DNA of 5,091 nucleotides. Source: Bacillota bacterium. Its GTDB lineage: Bacteria; Bacillota; Bacilli; Lactobacillales; Enterococcaceae. The notes below the pieces were generated by a model. It was not told the origin of the DNA. It saw only the letters and a program-made list of their open reading frames with translations, and did no database searches. A program made the translations under genes and the position numbers. Numbering within the stretch: position 1 is the first letter of the stretch; the number at the start of each line of letters is the position of its first letter. The DNA lies in contig JAEWFE010000236.1 of the NCBI GenBank assembly GCA_023389005.1, forward strand, positions 1 through 5,091. Direction: 5' to 3'. Positions 1 through 4,777 of the stretch are shown here, piece by piece.

Positions 1-332
1 TTCAAGTGATTTGCCACCAAAAGCAGGTTATTGGCATTGTTGAGGCGCATGAAATCAATTATTCGTTGAAATCAGCCTATTTAAGTTATTGGCTAGATCG
101 AAATTTTCAACAAAAAGGGATTATGTCTAAGGCTATTAGTGATTTTTTAACTTATTTGTATTCAAGTAGATCCCTGAAACATTTCTTTTTAGTAATTAAT
201 TGTCAAAATACGCGTAGTATCCGTTTAGCTCAGAAATTAGGGTTTCATCTAGAAGGTTATGCGAGTGAGTTACAATTTGAGGCTCAATTTTTACCTGATT
301 CCTATTTTTTTCATTTGAATTATCAACCTTAA
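1..332 (+). CDS. GNAT-family N-acetyltransferase, RimJ/RimL type, 3' part only
   Basis: This is the C-terminal 109 residues of a GNAT acetyltransferase; the frame is open from position 3 and the true start lies before the window. Family members of this type transfer acetyl from acetyl-CoA to an alpha-amino group, for example of ribosomal proteins, or to small amines, in the cytoplasm. The sequence shows the acetyl-CoA binding segment as YWLDRNFQQKGIMSKA, with the Q-x-x-G-x pyrophosphate-binding motif. About 30 residues later comes NTRSIRLAQKLGFHLEG, the usual motif B, in which the Asn and the LGF turn are typical of RimJ/RimL proteins. Family members are about 175-185 residues, so roughly 70 N-terminal residues are missing. 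The GTG at position 6 is in frame but is only an internal Val. Substrate cannot be told from this fragment. A terminator follows directly. Family call is firm; a specific Rim name is not justified. Confidence 0.88.
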   Translation, partial: QVICHQKQVIGIVEAHEINYSLKSAYLSYWLDRNFQQKGIMSKAISDFLTYLYSSRSLKHFFLVINCQNTRSIRLAQKLGFHLEGYASELQFEAQFLPDSYFFHLNYQP

Positions 333-334
333 AC

Positions 335-368
335 AAAAGCGGTGCCACAAGTTTGTGACGCCGCTTTT
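335..368. terminator. Bidirectional intrinsic terminator between convergent genes
   Basis: Arms at 335-349 and 354-368 form a 15-position stem with a four-base loop. It contains one mismatch and one G-U wobble, whichever strand is transcribed. The ends are AAAA on the left and TTTT on the right, so both transcripts gain a U run. It starts two bases after the acetyltransferase stop and ends four bases before the stop codon of the minus-strand membrane gene, so it serves both. Confidence 0.88.
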
Positions 369-372
369 GATA

Positions 373-1137
373 TTATTTGTTAAAATATCGCAGAATGCCT
401 TTGATATCTTTTGTACTGGATCCATCTTTCAGTTTTTTGAATTTCATATGTGGGAAGGAATGGAATAGTCGTCTTTCTTGGAAGTTTAATTTTGGCATTT
501 CGCGTTTGGTATCCTCGAATAATAGATGTGATAATTTCTCAGTATCTTGTCTAAATAAGGTGAATTCTTTGCCAAGCTCTTGTTTTTTGTTTTCCATTCT
601 TTCGTTAATCTCTTTGACCGCCTTTGTAAAGCTAGCAAGATTTGCCAGAGTATAACCAAAATCACAGGATGTAATCGCGATTAAGAGAACAGGAAGAAAG
701 ATTGAATATTTTTGATAAGCAATCAATGCCTGATCAAGCATCCAAGGTTGGACAATTTTGACAATAAATACACAACAAATCCCCCAAAATATCGAAACAG
801 GAACAGCAACTCTACCATTGATATTTAAGGGAACATCATTGTAATCCCATAATGATAATGAAAATAATTTTTCAAGTAAGAAACTCGTCACATATTCCAA
901 TAAACTGACTAAGATTGCTGAAACCAAAAATAAGACGAAAATATTTTTCTGATAAGGATCGACTAAATAAAGGACGCCTAAAATACCGAAACCATAAATA
1001 GGTGTAATCGGACCTAATAAAAATCCACGATACACAAAATGGTGGGCATTTAAAGAACAGTAAATTGTTTCCCAAAGCCAGCCGATAAAAGAATAAGCAA
1101 AGAATAATAAAACGACAATAGCAAATGTTTCAATCAT
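373..1137 (-). CDS. CmpB-like membrane protein (PF06541, putative ABC-transporter type IV)
   Basis: This is a 254-residue polytopic membrane protein. Hydrophobic segments lie at about residues 3-21, 40-60, 66-86, 109-130 and 145-168. A charged cytoplasmic-looking tail of about 85 residues follows, with a likely short coiled coil near 170-205. Family signatures visible are GWLWETIY (19-26), YRGFLLGP (36-43) and LWDYNDVPLNINGRV (96-110), with the WDY and NINGR elements characteristic of PF06541. Despite the family name there is no ATP-binding domain here and no ABC partner beside it, so a transport role is not shown. The start is ATG at 1137 with GGAGG at 1147-1151, nine bases upstream. It appears monocistronic, with a terminator at 335-368 and a candidate promoter at 1220-1228. 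Function is unknown; the family assignment is from recognised motifs. Confidence 0.82.
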   Translation of the reverse strand: MIETFAIVVLLFFAYSFIGWLWETIYCSLNAHHFVYRGFLLGPITPIYGFGILGVLYLVDPYQKNIFVLFLVSAILVSLLEYVTSFLLEKLFSLSLWDYNDVPLNINGRVAVPVSIFWGICCVFIVKIVQPWMLDQALIAYQKYSIFLPVLLIAITSCDFGYTLANLASFTKAVKEINERMENKKQELGKEFTLFRQDTEKLSHLLFEDTKREMPKLNFQERRLFHSFPHMKFKKLKDGSSTKDIKGILRYFNK

Positions 1138-1219
1138 TCACTAATACCTCCATTCATTTTTATTTTTAATCAACTCTATGATAATACAAAAAGTACGAAT
1201 TGTGTAGGTAAGGTGTGAT

Positions 1220-1228
1220 ATTATAACA
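1220..1228 (-). promoter_or_regulatory. Candidate extended -10 promoter for the CmpB-like gene
   Basis: Read on the minus strand the bases are TGT followed by TATAAT, a perfect -10 with the TGn extension. No good -35 is present at 16-18 bp, which is tolerable for an extended -10. Transcription would start near 1213, giving a leader of about 75 bases before the ATG at 1137. Confidence 0.5.
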
Positions 1229-1249
1229 GGATATTAAAAAACAACGATA

Positions 1250-1271
1250 TAATATGTAAGCTAATATGTAA
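1250..1271. repeat. Direct repeat TAATATGTAA x2 in divergent intergenic region
   Basis: The ten-base unit TAATATGTAA occurs at 1250-1259 and again at 1262-1271, a 12-bp period. The second copy runs into TGTA-AATA-TACA (1267-1278), a short inverted repeat. The block sits between the two divergent promoters, about 55 bp upstream of the plus-strand -10. One-turn spacing could suit a regulator bound to one face of the helix, but the region is AT-rich and chance is possible. Confidence 0.45.
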
Positions 1272-1300
1272 ATATACAAGTTTCCATAGTGATTATTTCG

Positions 1301-1330
1301 TTTAACAGATAACAAATTTTATGGTAGAAT
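1301..1330 (+). promoter_or_regulatory. Candidate promoter for the 86-residue orphan gene
   Basis: The -10 is TAGAAT at 1325-1330 preceded by TGG, so it carries the TGn extension. The -35 region TTTAAC (1301-1306, 18-bp spacer) is weak. Transcription would begin near 1337, leaving about 36 bases before the ATG at 1373. An ATG at 1349 would sit only about 12 bases from that start, which argues for the downstream codon. Confidence 0.55.
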
Positions 1331-1357
1331 AGTTTTGATGGGATAGAGATGATTAAT

Positions 1358-1367
1358 AGGAAGGTGA
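1358..1367 (+). promoter_or_regulatory. Ribosome binding site that fixes the start at 1373
   Basis: AGGAAGGTGA ends five bases before ATG 1373. The AAGGTGATT part pairs well with the anti-Shine-Dalgarno sequence. The upstream in-frame ATG at 1349 has only a poor GATAGAG before it. Confidence 0.75.
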
Positions 1368-1372
1368 TTCAT

Positions 1373-1633
1373 ATGCAATATCCAGTTAACCAATTTTCAG
1401 AGTATTCGATGACTAGTGCGAATGAACCAACTTCTCCTGATGCAGTACGATATTATGAATTGAATGATTTTTCGTTCAATAAAGAAAATAAAAAAAGATG
1501 GAATAGTGTAGAGCTTATTGATTGTTTTGAATTAGTGAATCAAGTAGATAATCCAGTCCAGCAATCTCCAGATGATTATTTTATTCAAATCTTACGTGCG
1601 TTACAGCAGAAGAATAAACGGAAAAATTTTTAA
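1373..1633 (+). CDS. Hypothetical small protein, 86 residues
   Basis: I do not recognise this protein. It begins MQYPVNQFSEYSM and has no signal peptide, no membrane segment and no obvious zinc or helix-turn-helix motif. Its first third is polar and Ser/Thr/Pro/Asn rich. Two likely helices follow, around SVELIDCFELVNQV and DDYFIQILRALQQKNK, and the tail is strongly basic (KNKRKNF). The mix suggests a soluble cytoplasmic protein with an acidic-to-basic charge gradient. An in-frame ATG at 1349 would add eight residues, but the ribosome binding site at 1358-1367 supports 1373. It has its own candidate extended -10 promoter and a strong terminator six bases after the stop, so it looks like a real single-gene transcript. 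No neighbour shares its strand, so context gives no hint of function. Confidence 0.72.
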   Translation: MQYPVNQFSEYSMTSANEPTSPDAVRYYELNDFSFNKENKKRWNSVELIDCFELVNQVDNPVQQSPDDYFIQILRALQQKNKRKNF

Positions 1634-1639
1634 ATTGAA

Positions 1640-1683
1640 AAAACCTCCACGAATGATTTAGGGAATTTGTTCGTGGAGGTTTT
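1640..1683. terminator. Strong bidirectional intrinsic terminator
   Basis: Arms at 1640-1653 and 1670-1683 are perfect complements over 14 bp with a GC-rich core (CCTCCACG), around a 16-base loop. Runs of A at the left and T at the right give a U tract to either transcript. It lies six bases after the orphan gene's stop and two bases before the DUF4811 stop, and ends both the plus-strand gene and the minus-strand exporter operon. Confidence 0.93.
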
Positions 1684-1685
1684 GT

Positions 1686-2402
1686 TTAGTTTTCATTTTT
1701 TACTTTTTCAATGAGTTCAGCAAAGATTTTTTCTTGATATTCTTTTTGAAATTTTTCGATTATTTGTTTTTTGGTTACTTCATCCATTTGTGGATTGGCT
1801 AACATTGCTTCTTTCATTTTTTTCATGACATAGGTTTGCCCATCTTTGGCCATTTGTGCTTGATTCTTTTTTACTTGTTGTTCTAGTGATTTTGCTTGTT
1901 TGACGCTTAAAGTTATCCAAGAATTAGGTAAGTTAAATTCGTTTGTCTGTTGGATGTATTCGTGGTTATTATCAGCAATATTAAACAGAAATTGATAAAA
2001 GCTGTTTTTATAAACCCATTGCTTTTTCTTATTGATCAGAGTTGCTTTTGTGTTCTCTGTGGTTTTGACAATATTTTTTACCTTATCTGTACTTGTTGCT
2101 TTGGGTTTCTTTTGTTTTGCATCTGTGCGATAGAGGTATACTTTTTCCCTTCCGTTACCTAATCCTTGATACAATAAGATAGGCATTTGACTTTGTGGCA
2201 CAGATGATTGTATTTCTGTTTTCTTAGTGATTACTTCTTGTTTCATACCCAAGTGATGCGTGACATTTAGCGTGACTAAGGCTAGGGAAGCGATAAAAAT
2301 AAAGGCTAAGACAAAGGATAGTCCAATTTGCCATTTGTTCATTGCAAAGACATTAGTGATTGCAAACAGCACGACACTTAAGACTAAAATAATAAGTAGC
2401 AT
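1686..2402 (-). CDS. DUF4811 membrane protein, partner of the MFS exporter
   Basis: This 238-residue protein has two N-terminal membrane segments, about residues 1-19 and 24-46, separated by a very short turn. A long hydrophilic, Lys/Gln-rich region follows, with likely helical or coiled-coil stretches at about 165-238. The NVTHHLGMKQEV segment just after the second membrane helix is the conserved element I associate with DUF4811. In Lactobacillales such genes usually sit directly behind a DHA2 multidrug transporter, as here, but their role is unknown; an accessory subunit of the pump is a reasonable inference. The ATG at 2402 overlaps the exporter's TAA by one base. Its ribosome binding site AAGGAGGGG (2410-2418) lies inside the last exporter codons, so translation is probably coupled. 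Which side of the membrane the tail faces cannot be settled by charge alone. Confidence 0.85.
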   Translation of the reverse strand: MLLIILVLSVVLFAITNVFAMNKWQIGLSFVLAFIFIASLALVTLNVTHHLGMKQEVITKKTEIQSSVPQSQMPILLYQGLGNGREKVYLYRTDAKQKKPKATSTDKVKNIVKTTENTKATLINKKKQWVYKNSFYQFLFNIADNNHEYIQQTNEFNLPNSWITLSVKQAKSLEQQVKKNQAQMAKDGQTYVMKKMKEAMLANPQMDEVTKKQIIEKFQKEYQEKIFAELIEKVKNEN

Positions 2403-3868
2403 TATTTTTCCCCTCCTTGTAAATAATTTTCTGTTTTAGCTAATGTGAAAGTAATTAACCAACCAATGAAGCCAAAGATTACTGCTACAAAGAAAGCAGC
2501 GTGATAACCGGATAGTGTCGCATGAATAGCTTGATCTTTATAGGCTAGAGGTGTTGCTTCTAACATAGATTTTGCTGGTAAATTATTTTTAGTGACATTT
2601 GTTAATACGCTAATTAATATGGCTGTACCAATGGAACTAGCTACTTGTCTAAAAGTATTGTTGACGGCTGTACCGTGGCTTATTAATTTAGCAGGTAAAG
2701 CGTTCATTCCTGAAGTTGTGACGGGCATCATCACCATTGAAATCCCAAACATTCGGATAGCGTATAAAACCACAATTACGATGACCGAAGTTTTACTTGT
2801 TAAAAAAGCAAAAGGTAGGGTTGCGCTGGTTAAAATAAACATCCCAGTAATCGCTAATTTTCTTGCTCCTCGTTTATCAAATATTGCTCCGGTTATTGGC
2901 ATCATTAACCCCATTACTAAGGCTCCAGGTAACAACATGAGACCAGAATGAAAGGCGCTTTCTCCACGAATATTTTGGATATAAAGAGGTAACACCATTT
3001 CAGCACCAATCATCGCCATGTTGGTAACACCGGCTAAGACAGCGGCAATGGTAAAAATTTTTGATTGAAAAACGCGTAATTCTAAAAATGGATGCTCAAT
3101 ATTTAATTGGCGTTTAGAAAATAGGAAGATAAAAATTGCACCAACAATTAAGAATCCTAATACTTCTTTACTTAGCCAACCTTTATCACCGACGCTTGAA
3201 AATCCATAAAGCAAACTACCAAAACCAATAGTAGATAAGATAGCAGATATAGCATCGATTTTAGGGTGAGTTAGTTCTATCACACTTTTCATAAAGAAGA
3301 CAGCAAGTACTAAAACTAAAATGACAATAGGAATCACCATGCCGAATAAATCACGCCATGAATAATGGTCAATAATCCATCCTGATAATGTAGGACCTAA
3401 TGCTGGCGCTAAACCAATAACGATTCCGGCCATTCCCATTGCTGATCCACGTTTTTCAGGTGGAAAGATTGTTAACATAATATTTTGCAAAAGTGGCATG
3501 GATAAACCGACACCCACGGCTTGAATTAATCTACCTGCTAGGAGTACAGGGAAATTTTGGGCGATAAAACAGATAATTGTTCCTATTAAAAAGGTAGTCA
3601 TTGCACTGATATATAATTTTTTGGAGCTAAAAGAATTGATTAACCATGCGCTAATAGGAATCATGATACCATTTACTAATAAAAATCCTGTAGTTAGCCA
3701 TTGGACAGTTGAAGCACTGATATCAAATTCTTTCATTAATGTAGGAAAAGCAGTTGCAAGTAAGGTTTGATTTAACACTGTACAAAAAGTACCAATCAGT
3801 AATACGGCTACTAATAAACTGCGGTTATATTTTTTGCCATAGATATCAACTGCAGTAAAATCTCTCAT
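2402..3868 (-). CDS. DHA2-family MFS multidrug exporter (EmrB/QacA/LmrB-like)
   Basis: This is a proton-driven 14-helix drug exporter of the plasma membrane, 488 residues, normal for DHA2. Numbered from this ATG, the first helix holds LNQTLLATAFPTL (about 32-44), the family's motif D1. A degenerate motif A follows helix 2 (SAWLINSFSSKKLY, 73-86). Motif B is GRLIQAVGVG (112-121), with Arg113 and Gln116. The antiporter motif C is GLAPALGPTLSGW (152-164). A second motif-A-like loop, GAIFDKRGARK, is at 327-337. The drug substrate cannot be read from the sequence. A longer version starting with TTG at 3898 is open, but it would begin only a few bases after the predicted transcription start and lacks a ribosome binding site. 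ATG 3868 has AGCGAGTGA (3874-3882) five bases upstream. It is the first gene of an operon with the DUF4811 gene and is divergent from a MerR-type regulator, probably its controller. Confidence 0.92.
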   Translation of the reverse strand: MRDFTAVDIYGKKYNRSLLVAVLLIGTFCTVLNQTLLATAFPTLMKEFDISASTVQWLTTGFLLVNGIMIPISAWLINSFSSKKLYISAMTTFLIGTIICFIAQNFPVLLAGRLIQAVGVGLSMPLLQNIMLTIFPPEKRGSAMGMAGIVIGLAPALGPTLSGWIIDHYSWRDLFGMVIPIVILVLVLAVFFMKSVIELTHPKIDAISAILSTIGFGSLLYGFSSVGDKGWLSKEVLGFLIVGAIFIFLFSKRQLNIEHPFLELRVFQSKIFTIAAVLAGVTNMAMIGAEMVLPLYIQNIRGESAFHSGLMLLPGALVMGLMMPITGAIFDKRGARKLAITGMFILTSATLPFAFLTSKTSVIVIVVLYAIRMFGISMVMMPVTTSGMNALPAKLISHGTAVNNTFRQVASSIGTAILISVLTNVTKNNLPAKSMLEATPLAYKDQAIHATLSGYHAAFFVAVIFGFIGWLITFTLAKTENYLQGGEK

Positions 3869-3911
3869 GAAATTCACTCGCTTTCTTGAAATTTTCAAAA
3901 TGACAAAAATT

Positions 3912-3940
3912 AATATATGCTGAATCTAAAAAATTGTCAA
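3912..3940 (-). promoter_or_regulatory. Promoter of the exporter-DUF4811 operon
   Basis: On the minus strand there is a consensus TTGACA -35 (3940-3935), a 17-bp spacer and TATATT as -10 (3917-3912). Transcription should begin near 3905, about 37 bases before the exporter ATG at 3868. A promoter this close to consensus suggests high basal strength, so control by repression is likely. Confidence 0.8.
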
Positions 3941-3951
3941 CTAACTTGACA
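3935..3951. promoter_or_regulatory. Candidate operator: GlnR/TnrA-type box TGTNA-N7-TNACA
   Basis: The 17 bases TGTCAACTAACTTGACA match the GlnR/TnrA consensus at every fixed position. They also form an inverted repeat, TGTCAA-N5-TTGACA. The left arm is the exporter -35 and the right arm the regulator -35, so a bound dimer would block both promoters. Caution: two consensus -35 boxes facing away from each other at 5-bp spacing give this pattern automatically. Confidence 0.5.
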
Positions 3952-3978
3952 TTTAGGTTGGAGTTTCTAAAATATAAA
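3946..3978 (+). promoter_or_regulatory. Promoter of the MerR-type regulator gene, with two possible -10 boxes
   Basis: A consensus TTGACA -35 lies at 3946-3951. Two -10 candidates follow: TAAAAT at 3968-3973 (16-bp spacer) and TATAAA at 3973-3978 (21-bp spacer). The second would be a stretched spacer of the kind MerR proteins act on. Either gives a leader of about 75-80 bases before ATG 4061. Confidence 0.6.
3952..3971. promoter_or_regulatory. Dyad TTTAG-N10-CTAAA between -35 and -10 of the regulator promoter
   Basis: TTTAG at 3952-3956 and CTAAA at 3967-3971 are perfect inverted arms, centred in the spacer of the plus-strand promoter. Classical MerR-family operators are dyads in exactly this position. 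The arms are only five AT-rich bases, so chance cannot be excluded. TCTAAAA occurs both at 3966-3972 and at 3925-3931, inside the spacer of the divergent exporter promoter. Confidence 0.35.
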
Positions 3979-4050
3979 GTGAGAGAAGAATTATGTAAAA
4001 CCAAATTTATAAATCATTATTTTAAAATAAAATATTTATTGATTATTAAT

Positions 4051-4055
4051 GGAGG
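4051..4055 (+). promoter_or_regulatory. Ribosome binding site that fixes the regulator start at 4061
   Basis: GGAGG lies five bases before ATG 4061. An in-frame ATG at 4049 overlaps this GGAGG and so cannot use it, and nothing suitable lies further upstream. Confidence 0.85.
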
Positions 4056-4060
4056 AAAAA

Positions 4061-4534
4061 ATGAGTGATTTTCTGAAACAAATTTTCGCAAATGATAATA
4101 TACTAGTTGGAATTAGTGAATTAAGTAAAATGTGCGACCTTTCGCCAAGACAGTTGCGATATTGGGAACAAAAAGGATATATTCAGAGTGTAGAAGAAAA
4201 AGCGGGAAATCCAGTTGCAAGAAAATATCGTTTATTCATGGTAGTCAAAGTTCTACTAATAAAAAATTATATGGATCAAGGGGATTCTTTAAGTAAAGCA
4301 GTAGAAAAGGCAGAAAAAAAATTTACTTTAGTCCGTTCCTTTCGACAACTATTTAAACAAGGGAACATTCAATTGAAAGTATTAGATGATAATGTTGTTT
4401 TTATTATTTTTGGGCCGATGGAAAATGAAGAAAAGTATTTTGTTGTGAAATTTGACCAAAGTAGTAATCAATTAACAACTTTTCTTACTTACGATATATC
4501 GGATGAAAGTTTGAAAAAATTTTTGAAATCATAA
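4061..4534 (+). CDS. MerR-superfamily transcriptional regulator, GlnR/TnrA-like DNA-binding domain
   Basis: This is a 157-residue DNA-binding regulator. The winged helix-turn-helix covers about residues 16-85: GISELSKMCDLSPRQLRYWEQKGYI (17-41), then a wing with ARKYR (53-57), and a second helical part, FMVVKVLLIKNYMDQGDSLSKAVEKAEKK. The recognition segment SPRQLRYWE resembles the RQIRYYE of GlnR and TnrA. Residues 90-157 look like a small, partly beta-strand domain (LKVLDDNVVFIIFG, EEKYFVVKFD) that I do not recognise. It is not the C-terminal tail of GlnR, nor the large GyrI-like domain of BmrR. The only cysteine is Cys25 in the helix-turn-helix, so metal or thiol sensing of the MerR/CueR/SoxR kind is unlikely. 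It is divergent from the exporter operon and probably controls that operon and itself through sites at 3935-3971. Family call is firm; the ligand is unknown. Confidence 0.9.
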   Translation: MSDFLKQIFANDNILVGISELSKMCDLSPRQLRYWEQKGYIQSVEEKAGNPVARKYRLFMVVKVLLIKNYMDQGDSLSKAVEKAEKKFTLVRSFRQLFKQGNIQLKVLDDNVVFIIFGPMENEEKYFVVKFDQSSNQLTTFLTYDISDESLKKFLKS

Positions 4535-4552
4535 CAAAAAGCTATCTATACA

Positions 4553-4596
4553 AAACTAACTTCATGTCATATTTATGGAGTGCTGGTTTATTTTTT
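4553..4596 (+). terminator. Possible weak terminator after the MerR-type gene
   Basis: A seven-pair stem (4559-4565 with 4575-4581, one G-U) around a nine-base loop is extended after an internal loop by AAAC/GTTT (4553-4556 with 4586-4589). ATTTTTT follows. The stem is AT-rich, so termination may be partial and some reading into the GntR gene is possible. Confidence 0.4.
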
Positions 4597-4604
4597 AGTA
4601 TTTT

Positions 4605-4636
4605 TTGCTAGATTTTTATGCTTAATTTAGTATAAT
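4605..4636 (+). promoter_or_regulatory. Candidate promoter for the GntR-family gene
   Basis: A perfect TATAAT stands at 4631-4636. The nearest -35-like element is TTGCTA at 4605-4610, with a 20-bp spacer, longer than ideal. If used, transcription begins near 4643 and leaves a leader of about 135 bases before the ATG at 4778. Confidence 0.5.
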
Positions 4637-4657
4637 GATATCGAAGAGTGAATGTTT

Positions 4658-4737
4658 TGATGTTCTTTTAATATTGTTTACCTATAAAGTTATAGATGTT
4701 GTTTATTGGACGCTTTGTGCTTTTTTGAAAGACATCA
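4658..4737 (+). other. Possible structured 5' leader of the GntR gene
   Basis: Bases 4658-4669 can pair with 4727-4737: TGATGT with ACATCA, one bulged T, then CTTT with AAAG and a closing U-G. This encloses about 57 bases. Inside is a short perfect inverted repeat, CTATAA-AG-TTATAG (4682-4695), which could be a DNA operator rather than an RNA hairpin, since its loop of two bases is too tight for a full stem. No known riboswitch or T-box motif is recognised. Confidence 0.25.
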
Positions 4738-4777
4738 TATTTACTACTTGATTTTTGTAAAGGAGGGGTTCAGCAGG

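Noticed and set aside
377..655. Plus-strand open frame of 92 codons opposite the CmpB-like gene
   Set aside because: It is antisense to a gene with clear family motifs, has no ribosome binding site, and its product resembles no family.
872..1075. Minus-strand open frame of 67 codons within the CmpB-like gene
   Set aside because: An alternative frame of a gene with conserved motifs, with no initiation signal of its own.
1194..1201. TACGAATT resembling the competence sigma-X box (TACGAATA)
   Set aside because: One mismatch, and it is not placed as the promoter of either flanking gene.
1950..2162. Plus-strand open frame of 70 codons opposite the DUF4811 gene
   Set aside because: It lies fully inside a well supported gene on the other strand and lacks a ribosome binding site.
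2592..2951. Plus-strand open frame of 119 codons opposite the exporter
   Set aside because: A mirror frame of a membrane-protein gene; hydrophobic content arises from the antisense of Ile/Leu/Val codons and no start signal is present.
3869..3898. Ten-codon N-terminal extension of the exporter starting with TTG
   Set aside because: The predicted transcript starts near 3905, so the TTG would have no room for a ribosome binding site; ATG 3868 has one.
4017..4040. Palindromes TTATTTTAAAATAA and AATAAA-ATA-TTTATT before the MerR-type gene
   Set aside because: The stretch is almost pure A/T, where such symmetry is expected by chance; there is no other support for a binding site.
4564..4611. Fifteen-codon frame between the MerR-type and GntR genes
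   Set aside because: It has no ribosome binding site and overlaps the candidate terminator.
4696..4728. Ten-codon frame in the GntR leader as a possible leader peptide
   Set aside because: No ribosome binding site precedes it, and its codons show no run of one amino acid as expected for attenuation.
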